A stretch of DNA of 64,000 nt from Ottowia sp. (lineage in GTDB: Bacteria > Pseudomonadota > Gammaproteobacteria > Burkholderiales > Burkholderiaceae_C): contig NZ_JADJCO010000003.1 of the NCBI RefSeq assembly GCF_016703145.1, positions 1,318,001-1,382,000 on the forward strand. The letters are read 5' to 3'. Below are positions 36,209 to 45,764 of the stretch, one piece after another. The position numbers and the translations under genes are program-made. Position 1 is the stretch's first letter. Each line of letters begins with the position of its first letter. Below the pieces are notes generated by a model. That model was not told where the DNA came from. It searched no databases and worked only from the letters and a program-made list of their open reading frames with translations.

Positions 36209-36673
36209 TCATCCCAGGCGCCCTTTCAGCAGCGCCATCTCCACCGCCACGCGGGCGGCGTCACGGCCCTTCTCGATCTGGCGCACCATGGCCTGGGTCG
36301 GGTTCTCGGTGGTGAGGATGGCGTTGGCCACCGGGATGCCGTGGTCGAGCGACACGCGCGTGACGCCCGCGCCCGACTCGTTGGCCACCAGCTCGAAGTG
36401 GTAGGTCTCGCCGCGGATGATGCAGCCCAGCGCGATCAGTGCATCCACCTCGCCGCGCCGCGCCAGCAGCTGCAGCGCCAGCGGCACCTCCAGCGCGCCG
36501 GGCACGGTGAGGTGGGTGACGTGCTCTTTCTTCACGCCCATCGCGGCCAGCTCGGCCAGGCAGGCGTCGCGCAGGCCGTTGGTCACGCCCTCGTTGAAGC
36601 GCGCCTGCACGATGCCGATGCGCAGCGCGCTGCCGTCCAGCGGCGTGGGTTGTCCCTTGTCAGCTCCGAACAT
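36209..36673 (-). CDS. ribH: 6,7-dimethyl-8-ribityllumazine synthase
   Basis: A 154-residue lumazine synthase, the penultimate riboflavin step. Family signatures: RIGIVQARFNEGVTNGL, TVPGALEVPLALQLLARRG, ALGCIIRGETYHFELVANES and the catalytic His region DHGIPVANAILTTENPTQA. It lies ten bases after the ribBA stop. Length is normal. Confidence 0.96.
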   Translation of the reverse strand: MFGADKGQPTPLDGSALRIGIVQARFNEGVTNGLRDACLAELAAMGVKKEHVTHLTVPGALEVPLALQLLARRGEVDALIALGCIIRGETYHFELVANESGAGVTRVSLDHGIPVANAILTTENPTQAMVRQIEKGRDAARVAVEMALLKGRLG

Positions 36674-36682
36674 GAAAATCCT

Positions 36683-37821
36683 TTACTCCTTGGTGATGTA
36701 GCCGGCCACTTCCAGCCCGAAGCCGCCGGCCATGCTGGGCAGGCGGCGCGGCGTGCTCAGCACCTGCATGCGCTGGACGCCCAGCGAGCGCAGGATCTGC
36801 GCGCCCACGCCGTGGCTGCGCAGGTCCATGCGGCCGCGCTGGGGTGCGTGGGCGGCGCGCGCCGTGCCCTCGAACTGGGCCAGCAACTGGTCGGCGCTCT
36901 CGCCGCAGTTCAGCAGCACGGCCACGCCCCGGCCTTCGCGCTGGATGTGCCGCAACGCGGCGGGCACGCTCCAGGAGTGCATGCCCCGGTCCAGTTCCAG
37001 CGTGTCCAGCACCGACAGCGGCTCGTGCACGCGCACCGGCACGGCGTCCTGCGGCGCCCACTGGCCCAGCACCAGCGCCAGGTGCAGCGAGCCGCTGGGC
37101 TTGTCGCGGTAGGCGTGGGCCATGAACTCGCCGTGCGCGGTGTGCAGCGGGCGCGAGGCCACGTGCTCGATCAGCGACTCGGTGCGGCTGCGGTGCTCGA
37201 TCAGGTCGGCGATGGTGCCGATCTTCAGCCCGTGCTCGGCGGCGAACAGCTGCAGGTCGGGCAGGCGGGCCATGGTGCCGTCGTCCTTCATCACCTCGCA
37301 GATCACGGCGGCGGGCTGCAGCCGGCCAGGGCGGCCAGGTCGCAGCCGGCCTCGGTGTGGCCGGCGCGCATCAGCACGCCGCCCTCCACGGCCTGCAGCG
37401 GGAAGATGTGGCCGGGCTGCACCAGGTCGCTGGCCTGGGCGCCCGGCGCCACGGCGGCCTGCACGGTGCGGGCGCGGTCGGCGGCGGAGATGCCGGTGGT
37501 CACGCCCTCGGCCGCCTCGATGGAGACGGTGAAGGCGGTGCCCATCTTGGTGCCGTTGCGCGACACCATGGGCGGCAGGCGCAGGCGCTCGCAGCGCTCG
37601 CGCGTGAGGGTCAGGCAGATCAGGCCGCGGCCGAAGCGCGCCATGAAGTTGATGGCCTCGGGCGTGACGTGGTCGGCGGCCAGCACCAGGTCGCCCTCGT
37701 TCTCGCGGTCTTCCTCGTCGACCAGGATGACCATGCGGCCGGCGTGCAGCTCGGCCACGATGTCTTCCACGGGCGAGACGGCCGGCGGGGCGGAATGGCG
37801 GGGGGGCAGGGGGGCGTTCAT
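36683..37821 (-). pseudogene. ribBA: RibBA-type DHBP synthase with degenerate RibA domain, frameshifted
   Basis: The N-terminal half, from ATG 37821, is 3,4-dihydroxy-2-butanone-4-phosphate synthase (VDEEDRENEGDLVLAADH, RFGRGLICLTLTRERCERL, GHIFPLQAVEGGVLMRAGHT). One base is missing near 37317-37321: after LAALAG the frame closes, while the neighbouring frame continues with the expected AVICEVMKDDGTMARLPDL. The C-terminal RibA-like part lacks the Cys-rich zinc motif of GTP cyclohydrolase II, so only the RibB activity is expected. With two conserved halves and a single-base lesion, a sequencing error is plausible. No FMN riboswitch is evident in the 38-kb divergent gap. Confidence 0.85.
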
Positions 37822-37964
37822 GGCGGTGTCGATGGGCGGGGGCGCGGGGCGCCCGGCACGGCGCGCTCGGGCGCCAGCAGCGGCGAAAGGATGACATTAT
37901 CCGTGCTTTGCGCCGCCGCCCCGGCGCCAGGGCCGGGGCCGGGCGGGGAACCACGCGCCGTCCG

Positions 37965-38024
37965 GAAGCTACTGAAATGATAGCTTCCGGCGCAATACAG
38001 GTGCTGGCTGATGCCGATTTTCGT
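37965..38024 (+). repeat. Dispersed stem-loop repeat between ribBA and the AEC gene
   Basis: GAAGCTACTGAAATGATAGC hairpin, then CCGGCGCAATACAGGTGC, TGGCTGATGCCGATTTTCG. It lies in the divergent 230-base gap. Confidence 0.65.
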
Positions 38025-38051
38025 CCATAAACCGCCTTCCTTGCCCTGTCC

Positions 38052-39008
38052 ATGTCGCTCGACCATCCGGTGCTCTCCTCGCTGCTGCCCGTGGTGCTGC
38101 TGATCGGCATCGGCGTCGCGGCCGGGCGCCTGAAGCTGGTCCGCGGCGAGGCGGTGCGCGACCTGTCCAACCTGGTGTTCCTGGTGCTGGTGCAGGCGCT
38201 GCTGTTCCGCACCATGGCCACGGCGCAGTTGGACCGGCTGGACCTGCGCTCGGTGGCGCTGTACTACGTCGTGGCCGGCGCGCTGTTCGTGGCGCTGCTG
38301 CTCGCCTTCGGCCGCACCAGCCGCGCGGCCGTGCTGGCGCTGGCGGCCATCTTCAGCAACACGCTGATGATCGGCGTGCCGCTGGTGCAACTGGCCTACG
38401 GGCAGGCCGGCCTGGTGCACCTGTTCACGCTGATCTCCCTGCACGCGCTGGTGCTGCTGACCTTCGCCACGGTGGTGATCGAGTTGCTGCTGGCGCGCGA
38501 GGCCGCCGCCCAGGGCAGCGCGCCGCCGCGCCACATCGCCGCCACCGTGGCGCAGGCGGTCAGGAACGCCGTGCTGCACCCGGTGCCGCTGCCCATCATC
38601 GCGGGCTTCCTGTATTCGCTCACCGGCCTGGGGCTGCACCCGGTGGTCGAGCGGCCGCTGAAGCTGTTGGGCGACGCCTTCGGCCCCGTGGCGCTGGTGC
38701 TGGTGGGCGTGACCCTGGCGCGGACGGCGATCGGCCCGCACCTGAAGAGCGCCATCGGCCTGTCGCTGCTCAAGACCGTGCTGCACCCGCTGCTGATGGC
38801 GGGCGCCGGCTGGGCGCTGGGCCTGCGCGGGCTGCCGCTGCAGGTGATGGTGGTGGCCGCCGCGCTGCCGGTGGGCGCCAACGTGTTCCTGTTTTCGCAG
38901 CGCTACCACAAGGCCGAGGATCTGGTGACGGCCAGCGTGGCCGTGTCCACCGCGCTGGCGCTGGTCACGGTGTCGGTGGTGATGGTGCTGCTGGCCGGGT
39001 TGGGTTGA
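38052..39008 (+). CDS. AEC-family (auxin efflux carrier-like) permease
   Basis: A 318-residue membrane protein with about ten hydrophobic segments in the AEC arrangement (LLPVVLLIGIGVAAGRLKLV at the start; ALAAIFSNTLMIGVPLVQLAY with the family N-x-x-x-x-G-x-P motif; LVGVTLARTAI; VVAAALPVGANVFLFSQRY). Members export small organic acids such as malate or malonate. The substrate is not inferable. A decayed IS sits 30 bases downstream. Confidence 0.88.
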   Translation: MSLDHPVLSSLLPVVLLIGIGVAAGRLKLVRGEAVRDLSNLVFLVLVQALLFRTMATAQLDRLDLRSVALYYVVAGALFVALLLAFGRTSRAAVLALAAIFSNTLMIGVPLVQLAYGQAGLVHLFTLISLHALVLLTFATVVIELLLAREAAAQGSAPPRHIAATVAQAVRNAVLHPVPLPIIAGFLYSLTGLGLHPVVERPLKLLGDAFGPVALVLVGVTLARTAIGPHLKSAIGLSLLKTVLHPLLMAGAGWALGLRGLPLQVMVVAAALPVGANVFLFSQRYHKAEDLVTASVAVSTALALVTVSVVMVLLAGLG

Positions 39009-39038
39009 GTCGCCGCCTCGCCCCGGCGGCGCCGGCCA

Positions 39039-40688
39039 CTCAGAACCTGTGAACCACCTGTGAACCAATAGCCTCGGGCCGGCGTTGAGCGGTGCATGAG
39101 CACCGACGCCGATCAGCCGAAGCCCGAACAGCGCCACGCGGGGTTGTTCGACGAACAAGAGCTGCCCATTCCGGCAGCCCGAAGCGAAGAGGTCGTCAGC
39201 GGTGCATCTGCGGCGGCGCGCGTGATGAGCCCGCAGCGCGATCAAGTCGAGCTGCGGGCCTGCGACCTGGACTCGCTGCTGCCGCCCGATCACCCGACCC
39301 GCACGGTGTGGGCGTTCGCGCAATCGCTGGACCTCGCGCCGCTGTACGCGCGCATCAAGGCCGTGCAAGGCGGCGCCGGACGCCCGGCGATCGACCCGGC
39401 GATCCTGGGCTGTGGGCCACCGTCGACGGCGTGGGCTCCGCGCGTGAGGTCGACCGCCTGTGCGAGCGCGACAACGCCTACCGCTGGCTGTGCGGCGGCG
39501 TCGGGGTCAACTACCACTCGCTGGCGGACTTGCGCACCGAGCATGAGGTGTGGCTGGACCAACAGCTCACGCGCAGCATCGCCTCGCTGCTCGATCGCAA
39601 GCTGGTGACGCTGAACGTGGTGGCGCAAGACGGCCTGCGCGTGCGTGCCTCGGCCAAGGCGGCAAGCTTCCGGCGCAAGGGTCGACTGCAGCAACTCATG
39701 GCTCAGGCGCAGACTCAGGTGCAGGCGTTGAAGGCCGAACTCGATGCCGACGCGGGCGCCAGTTCGCGGCGCAAGCACGCCGCCCAGGAGCGCGCCGCGC
39801 GCGAGCGTGAACAGCGCCTGGCGCAAGCGCTGGCGACGATGGATGAGATCGACAAGGCGCGTGCGCCGAAGAAGGCCGCCGCTGCTGCCAAGGACGAGCC
39901 GCCCGCGGGCACCCCGCCGGCGGCCAAGGCCGAACCCGAGCCGCGCGTGAGCAGCACCGACCCCGAAGCACGGGTCATGAAGATGGCCGACGGAGGCTTC
40001 CGCCCGGCGTTCAATGCCCAACTGGCGGTGGACGCGGCCACTCAGCTCATTGCCGCGGTGGACGTGGTCAACAGCGGCAGCGACATGAACCAGATGGTGC
40101 CCATGCACGCGCAGCTGCAGCGGCGCTACGAGATCACCCCTGCGCACTGGCTGGCCGACGGCGGCTTCACCAAGCTGCCAGCCATCGAACACCTGGCCGA
40201 GCAAGGCACTGCGCCGATGCTGCCGCTACCCAAGAGCCGCAACCCCAACATCGACCCCTACGAGCCCAAGAGCACTGACAGCGAGCATCTGGCCGCATGG
40301 CGACAACGCATGGCCAGCCCCGAAGGCAAGTTGCTGTACACGCGGCGCGGGGCTATGGTGGAGTGCGCCAACGCCCAGCTGCGACGGCGTGGACTGCTGC
40401 AGTTCAACGTGCGTGGCCTGGCCAAGACCCGTGCCGTACTGCTGTGGCACGCGCTGGCCCATAACCTCATGCGCATGGCCTCGCTGAACATCGCCTTCGT
40501 GTACTGAAGCACGGGCGAATACGCCCGTATCCGGGCCTTACCGGCTCGCGCCAGCATCCCTGCAAACCCACCTACCGGCTCGCGCACCCGCTGAACCGCC
40601 CGCACCAGCGCCGCGCGGTCGATTGCGTCGCCGCAGGTCCATTGCCGTCTCGGTCATGGCGTCAGGCGTTTGCTTCACAGCTTCTCAG
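39039..40688 (+). mobile_element. IS1182-family-like insertion sequence (transposase frameshifted)
   Basis: About 1.65 kb bounded by imperfect inverted repeats: left CTCAGAACCTGTGAACC (39039-39055) and, on the other strand at the right end (40672-40688), CTGAGAAGCTGTGAAGC, 14 of 17 matching. It contains one transposase gene in two frames and a CGGGCG/CGCCCG hairpin just after it (40513-40530). No target duplication is obvious. The right end supplies the stop codon of the XRE gene. Confidence 0.7.
39096..40507 (+). pseudogene. IS1182-type transposase, frameshifted
   Basis: The N-terminal part (MSTDADQPKPEQRHAGLFDE to AGRPAIDPAIL) is in one frame; the rest (ATVDGVGSAREVDRLCERDN to the C-terminal GAMVECANAQLRRRGLLQFN) is in another. 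The junction near 39406-39412 looks like loss of seven bases from a repeated CTGTGGC. The intact DDE-type core and a charged coiled region (RKHAAQERAAREREQRLAQA) remain. Read through the lesion the protein would have about 470 residues. Probably inactive. Confidence 0.82.
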
Positions 40689-40912
40689 TCCCCGCGCACC
40701 GCGATCGCCGCGAACATCTCGAACACCGTCACGCCCAGCGCGTTGGCGATGACTTCAATCGCGTTCAGCGTCGGGTTGGCGCGGCCGCGCTCGATGCGGC
40801 TCAAGTAGGTCTGGTAGAAGCCGCAGCGCTCGCCGAACTCCGCCTGGCTGAGGCCCTGCGCCAAGCGCATGTCGCGCACATATTCTCCGAATCGCTGGGC
40901 CAGGCTGCTCAC
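40685..40912 (-). CDS. XRE-family HTH regulator
   Basis: A 75-residue single-domain Cro/CI-type protein (MSSLAQRFGEYVRDMRLAQG, then LSQAEFGERCGFYQTYLSRIERGRAN without break, then PTLNAIEVIANALGVTVFEM). Its TGA stop lies in the terminal repeat of the IS, so the original C-terminus may have been longer. It is divergent from a LuxR-type regulator with a 109-base gap. Confidence 0.8.
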   Translation of the reverse strand: MSSLAQRFGEYVRDMRLAQGLSQAEFGERCGFYQTYLSRIERGRANPTLNAIEVIANALGVTVFEMFAAIAVRGD

Positions 40913-41021
40913 CCGTGCGACTTTCGACGTTATGCTCTTATTCGCATAAACACTAATTCATATAAACACGGTGTCGTGGAAGACTCCGCCATCGGCAAAC
41001 AAGGACAACAAGGAGGAGTCG

Positions 41022-42206
41022 GTGCCCATCGACCTGGAGCAGTACGACGAACTCGTGCACGCCATCTACGCCGCCGCGCTGCAGCCGCGCGAATGGCACG
41101 CCGTGCTGGGGCGCATGAGCGCGGCCTTCGACGCCAGCGCCAGCCTGCTCTTCACGCCCCTGCACAGCCCGGCGCAGGGCGGCTTCGCCTTCACGCACAA
41201 CATCGCGCCGGCCACGGTCGAGCGCTGGGGCGCCAAGAGCATCCGTGACGATCTGTTCATCCAGCGCATCGTCGAGCGCGGGCTGCTGGCGGACGGCATG
41301 GCCTGGAACGGCGACGACCTGGTGCCGCGCGCCGAGGCCCACGCCAGCGCCTTTTACAAGGAGCTGTGGGCGCCGGCCGGCCTGTCGCACGGCTGCATGG
41401 GCGTCGTCTTCAGCGGCGGCGACGCCCGCCAGCTGCCCACCGCCACCACCCTCTTCCGGGGGCCAGGCGCCGAGCCTTACACGCCCGCCCACGCGGGACT
41501 GCTGCGGCGCCTGCTCACGCACCTGTCGCGCTCGCTGGGCGTCATGTACCACCTGCGCGACCAGCAGCTGCACGTGGCCGCCACGCTGGCCGCGCTCGAC
41601 CAACTGCCCGGCGCCGTGGTGCTGCTGGACGCCACCGGGCGCAGCACTTTTGTCAGCCGCGCCGCCGACGCCCTGCTGCGCCGCAGCGACGTGGTGACCA
41701 CCCGCCCCGGCGCTGGCGACGCCGTGGGCCTGCGGCTGGCCGCCCCGCTGCGCGCGCAGGAGGCCGCGTTTCAGGCCCTGCTGCGGCGGGCGCTGCAGCC
41801 GTTGCGGGACGCGGGGGCGGATGGCGCGGACGCCTATTTCTCCGACGCGCTGGTGCTGACGCGGCCCGACGGTCGGCCCGCCTGCGTCATCCACGCCGCG
41901 CCGCTGGGCGCCTCGCACGGTTTCGACACCGGCGCCCGCGCGGCCCGCGCCATCGTGTTCCTGTACGAGTTGGACAGCGCCACGCGCGTGCGCCCCGAAC
42001 TGCTGTGCGAGCTGTTCGGCCTCACCCTGGCCGAGGCGCGCGCCGCCCTGCAGGTGCTGCACGGCGGCCGCGTGCCCGAGATGGCCGAGCGGCTGGGCGT
42101 ATCGGCCAACACCTTCAAGACGCAGTTGCGGCTGGCCTACGAGAAGACCCACACCCATCGGCAGGCGGACCTGCTCAAGCTGCTGCTGGCGCTGGTCACG
42201 CACTGA
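41022..42206 (+). CDS. LuxR-type HTH regulator
   Basis: A 394-residue regulator with a poorly conserved sensory N-terminal part and a C-terminal LuxR-type helix-turn-helix (LFGLTLAEARAALQVLHGGR, MAERLGVSANTFKTQLRLAY, EKTHTHRQADLLKLL). The start is GTG 41022, five bases after AGGAGG. The sensor part (QPREWHAVLGRMSAAFDASA) resembles other proteobacterial LuxR regulators of unknown signal. There is no kinase nearby, and a receiver domain is not apparent. Confidence 0.8.
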   Translation: MPIDLEQYDELVHAIYAAALQPREWHAVLGRMSAAFDASASLLFTPLHSPAQGGFAFTHNIAPATVERWGAKSIRDDLFIQRIVERGLLADGMAWNGDDLVPRAEAHASAFYKELWAPAGLSHGCMGVVFSGGDARQLPTATTLFRGPGAEPYTPAHAGLLRRLLTHLSRSLGVMYHLRDQQLHVAATLAALDQLPGAVVLLDATGRSTFVSRAADALLRRSDVVTTRPGAGDAVGLRLAAPLRAQEAAFQALLRRALQPLRDAGADGADAYFSDALVLTRPDGRPACVIHAAPLGASHGFDTGARAARAIVFLYELDSATRVRPELLCELFGLTLAEARAALQVLHGGRVPEMAERLGVSANTFKTQLRLAYEKTHTHRQADLLKLLLALVTH

Positions 42207-42211
42207 TCCAA

Positions 42212-42262
42212 TTTACTACTTTAATAGTAGCTACAAAGGTAAGTTTGACAACGGCTGGAGTC
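42212..42262 (+). repeat. Dispersed stem-loop repeat after the LuxR gene
   Basis: TACTACTTTAATAGTAGC hairpin, then TACAAAGGTAAG and GACAACGGCTGGAG. It is a divergent copy of the dispersed family. Confidence 0.5.
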
Positions 42263-42312
42263 CCGTAGGGTTCATTTTTATTGAATCCGCCGCGCCAACG
42301 CACAGCCCTCAC

Positions 42313-42511
42313 CCTGCCAGGTGATGCACCGCCGAAACGCTTCTTTTCGTGTCCCGGGTCGCAAGCCGATGAAGCTGGCCGCGCGCGAACTGGGCGCAGC
42401 CACGACAGGGCTTGCTCATCGAAGCGTTCGTTTCATTGCGCTACTTCCTCACCCAACTGGGTGATGTACGGGAGAAGTGTTTCTTTTAATGTCCCCGATG
42501 TCGCAAGACGA
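42313..42511. repeat. Pair of about 55-base imperfect direct repeats upstream of the lipoprotein gene
   Basis: 42313-42368 and 42457-42511 share GGTGATG-AC, TTTCTTTT/CTTCTTTT, TGTCCC and TCGCAAG in the same order, 144 bases apart. The second copy ends 31 bases before the lipoprotein ATG. The gap (42263-42542) has no other feature. Confidence 0.5.
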
Positions 42512-42542
42512 AACGCACAAACGACCACCAACGAGCACAACC

Positions 42543-44231
42543 ATGAGCCACAACCACAGGAAGGCCCTGCTGATCCGCGCCTTCACCCTCACCGCCGCCC
42601 TGTCGCTGGCCGCCTGCGGCGGCGACGGCGGAGACGACACGCCCGCCCCGGCGCCCACCCCCGCCCCGGCGCCCACCCCCGCCCCGGCGCCCACTCCCGT
42701 GCCCCCGCCGCCCGCCCCCATCACCCTCACCGGCGAAGTCGCCCGCAACGGCACCCTCAAGAACGTCGTCGTCTGCCTGGACCTGAACGCCAACGATGCC
42801 TGCGATGCCGGCGAACCCGCCTCCGCCCCCACCGGCGCCGACGGCAAGTACACCCTGACCTACGACGCCGCCACCGTCACCGGCGCCGCCTCGGCCCGCC
42901 TCATCGCCCCCGTCAAGACGGGCGACCCCGCCGCCACCACCACCGCCATCGACGCGTACAACCCCGCCGTCGCCGCCACCACCGCCGACTACGTGCTCCA
43001 GCGCCCCGCTGGCGCCGGCGGCGCCATCAACCCGCTGACCACCCTGGTGCAGGCCGGCGTGGCCGCCGGCATGAGCGAGGCCGACGCGCGCGCCAACGTG
43101 GCGGCGCAACTGGCCATCGCCCCCGCCAAGATCGAGAACTACCAGGACGACCCCGCCTGGGACGACGCCCAGGTGCGCGACACCGCCCGCACGGCGGCGG
43201 CGCTCATCTCGGGCATGCTGCGCCAGGGCATCGCGCTGCAGGTGGGCGACCAGGCGGCGGCACTCGACGCAGCCACCACGCTGAACAGCCTGTCGTACAC
43301 CAGCGCCAACGATTTTTACGTCCAGACGCTGGACCGCTCCGCCAAGGCGGCGGGAACATCGGGCGCACAGGCCACCGACGCGCGCAGCGGCAAGACCGGC
43401 GGCACGGCGCGGCCCGACGGCGGCGCCGGCAATGCGCTGTACCGCTCGGCCTACCTGGCGGCGGACGGCTGGAAATACTGCGACCGCGGCGTGGCGATCC
43501 AGAGCACGCTGGGCAACCCCAGCCGGTCGGTGAGTTGCGGCGTGCGCACGACCCTGGGCTGGAGCCGTTCGGGCAGCGTGGCGGGCCAGGCCATGGCCGA
43601 CCTCGTGACGCGCTGGCAGGGCGAGCCGTCCAACACCATCAACGTGGGCGTCGCGACGGCGGGCCTGAACGGCGCGCTGGGCAGCGTCCAGTTCCCGGCC
43701 GGCGCCGAGGAGCAGGTGCGCACCAGCGTGGTGTTGAGCAACGACATCACCATCGACAACTTCTGGACCCGCGCCCTGCCGGACGACCGCCGGACGCTGG
43801 AAGCCGTGATCGCGAAGTACCCGGCGGCGGGCGTCACGCTGCCCACGCCAGCCGGCAGCCTGAGCATGGGCGTGAGCAGCAGCGCGCTGCGCAACCTGCG
43901 CGTGGCCTTCACCGGCGCCGGCATGGTGCAGTTCTACGAATGCGACCTGAACGCCGACGGCACCGTGGCCTCCAACTGCGCCGCCGCGACGACCGGCACC
44001 TACGCCATCGAGACCGTCCACGGCCAGCGCCTCCTGCGCTTCGCCGGACAGCCGCCGACCCCGGCGGTGAACTACGACGTGGTGTACGCGCAGGTCGATT
44101 GGGGCGGCGCCGACAACCAGTGGGTCTACCGCGCGCACGCCATCAAGGGCGACTTCAACGGGCGCCTGTCGTCCAGCAACCGCCTGAACCCGCCGGCCTG
44201 GGCCGCGATGAAGGCGCAACTGGGCCTGTGA
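42543..44231 (+). CDS. Lipoprotein of unknown function with Pro/Ala stalk
   Basis: A 562-residue lipoprotein: signal peptide with lipobox LSLAAC (MSHNHRKALLIRAFTLTAA onward), a short acidic linker, an APTPAP stalk encoded by three 18-base repeats, then a carboxypeptidase-regulatory/CNA-B-like domain (ITLTGEVARNGTLKNVVVCL, DLNANDACDAGEPASAPTGA, DGKYTLTYDA). The long C-terminal part (about 250-560) is unrecognised. It is probably an outer-membrane surface lipoprotein. ATG 42543 is chosen because the signal peptide begins there. Confidence 0.8.
   Translation: MSHNHRKALLIRAFTLTAALSLAACGGDGGDDTPAPAPTPAPAPTPAPAPTPVPPPPAPITLTGEVARNGTLKNVVVCLDLNANDACDAGEPASAPTGADGKYTLTYDAATVTGAASARLIAPVKTGDPAATTTAIDAYNPAVAATTADYVLQRPAGAGGAINPLTTLVQAGVAAGMSEADARANVAAQLAIAPAKIENYQDDPAWDDAQVRDTARTAAALISGMLRQGIALQVGDQAAALDAATTLNSLSYTSANDFYVQTLDRSAKAAGTSGAQATDARSGKTGGTARPDGGAGNALYRSAYLAADGWKYCDRGVAIQSTLGNPSRSVSCGVRTTLGWSRSGSVAGQAMADLVTRWQGEPSNTINVGVATAGLNGALGSVQFPAGAEEQVRTSVVLSNDITIDNFWTRALPDDRRTLEAVIAKYPAAGVTLPTPAGSLSMGVSSSALRNLRVAFTGAGMVQFYECDLNADGTVASNCAAATTGTYAIETVHGQRLLRFAGQPPTPAVNYDVVYAQVDWGGADNQWVYRAHAIKGDFNGRLSSSNRLNPPAWAAMKAQLGL
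42643..42696 (+). repeat. Three tandem 18-base repeats encoding the Pro-rich stalk
   Basis: Units at 42643, 42661 and 42679 (CCGCCCCGGCGCCCACCC; the third differs at one base). In-frame unit length means copy-number change would lengthen or shorten the stalk without a frameshift. Confidence 0.85.
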
Positions 44232-44498
44232 CGGCAGCGCAGGGCGGGGGGCGTCCTGCCTTGCATCGATTCACCTCCGAAAAGTCAGGATGATTACCCA
44301 CCATGCCGATGTCCAGTCCTGGAATCACAGCGATCCGGCTGGCATTGATGCGCATTTTATGCCAAGCGGTTTGGGTGGAGTTATTGGCGGTCAATGGATG
44401 ATGAATTGATTGAATATCGCCTCAATTGAAAATATTCGTGATGCCGATCCCTTGCATTCGGGTTTTTCAGATCCTCACTAACAAAATGGATAAATACC

Positions 44499-45764
44499 AT
44501 GGCTGATGTCGGAGTTGTAAATTCAGTGCCTCTGGATTCTATTGTGCAAGTTGTTGGTGCCATAATTAACGCCGGGGCTTTTATTGTCGGATTCATCATG
44601 ACCAAGCCGCCGGTTGTTGTCCGCCAACATCCCATGTTTTCGCATGTGAAGCCTTTGGTTGCGGTTATCATTGGTGTATCCATCGTGCTCGGTTGGTTGT
44701 ACCTGGCAAATAGTGAGGCGCCGAAGTATCTCAAATGGATTGCTGCGGGTTCCACTTCGCTTGGGTTCATGGTCTTTTTCTGGTCTGCCCATCTGGTTGA
44801 AAGGGCATACCTCGAAAATGGAAATGCTCATAACAAAACTTTGTTGCTTTTTTCCTATATCATCTACAGCGTTCTGATCAGTCTGGGGCTGGCTTCGGTG
44901 GCGCTGGCTGCTATTGTCGTAAAATTTAATCCGAGCAATCCGGGTTCTGTTGCCGAAAAGGCATCGAAAGATTATCAACTTGCGTTGGAGGTGGTTGGAA
45001 TTTTTGCGGCAACTTCTCATACGGAAGTACCCTTCCAGGTCTCATCTGGTCAAATAAATGTGGGCTGCGAGAGCGTTGCTCAAGCATCTGTGCTTTTTGA
45101 TCTTCCGAGAAATTCGAAATTCATTGGTCGTCCAAGTGCATCTTGGATGAATACCGCCAATGTTTCGAGGGCGCCGGTAGATGATCCAAAAGTGGCCGGC
45201 AACAGGGCTATTGCCAGTGGCCATATTCGTGGGCTGGACCGCCAAAATCTTATCTTTGCTCAGAACTGTCCTGGTGGAGGCCATGGTGAACTGGTACTGA
45301 ATGGTCACTATCAAACCTCGGTCAGCACAAAAGAGCCAAAGAAGGTGCAGATGAAGGCTGAAATTTCATCGGCAGCGGCGAAGCCATACATCATTACGCT
45401 ACCAACTGCGCAAGAGATGGATATTGATTCGGTGGAGGTCGTTGTGAATGAATCCGGAGAGGCTTTTCATCTGCGCAAAAATGAGGGTGCGAAGGTGTTT
45501 GTGGATGGCATGTTCAAGGCCGAGGTTGATTATGAAAAGCGTGAACTCGTCATTGAACGGCGGCCTCAAATCCGAAGTGCAACACCCCCTGCTGTAAGGT
45601 GTTCACATGCCATCCGCCTCCCGATACGAACAACTCCAACCCGAAGACCGCATGACGATCGCGAGCATGCGCCAGCAAGGGCAAAGCGTGCGCGCGATGG
45701 CCCGCACGCTGGGGCGATCGCCATCGACGATCAGCCGCGAGCTGGCGCGCAACACGGGCGCTGA
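44499..45764 (+). CDS. Low-GC membrane protein of unknown function, 3' end displaced by IS30
   Basis: Four hydrophobic segments near residues 14-34, 51-69, 78-98 and 118-140 are followed by a soluble domain of about 210 residues. Base use is much more AT-rich than any neighbour, a sign of recent transfer. The frame as it stands runs on into the IS30 element at 45559. If the IS and one AAC target copy are removed, codon 353 (Glu) continues into HNQYMNRKK and a stop at 46694, giving about 362 residues. So only the last nine residues are replaced by IS-encoded sequence. No family is recognised. The 267 bases upstream (44232-44498) are also AT-rich and hold no gene. Confidence 0.75.
   Translation: MADVGVVNSVPLDSIVQVVGAIINAGAFIVGFIMTKPPVVVRQHPMFSHVKPLVAVIIGVSIVLGWLYLANSEAPKYLKWIAAGSTSLGFMVFFWSAHLVERAYLENGNAHNKTLLLFSYIIYSVLISLGLASVALAAIVVKFNPSNPGSVAEKASKDYQLALEVVGIFAATSHTEVPFQVSSGQINVGCESVAQASVLFDLPRNSKFIGRPSASWMNTANVSRAPVDDPKVAGNRAIASGHIRGLDRQNLIFAQNCPGGGHGELVLNGHYQTSVSTKEPKKVQMKAEISSAAAKPYIITLPTAQEMDIDSVEVVVNESGEAFHLRKNEGAKVFVDGMFKAEVDYEKRELVIERRPQIRSATPPAVRCSHAIRLPIRTTPTRRPHDDREHAPARAKRARDGPHAGAIAIDDQPRAGAQHGR

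Noticed and set aside
37822..37964. FMN riboswitch upstream of ribBA
   Set aside because: The conserved RFN sequence blocks were not seen; only GC-rich sequence and the dispersed repeat are present.
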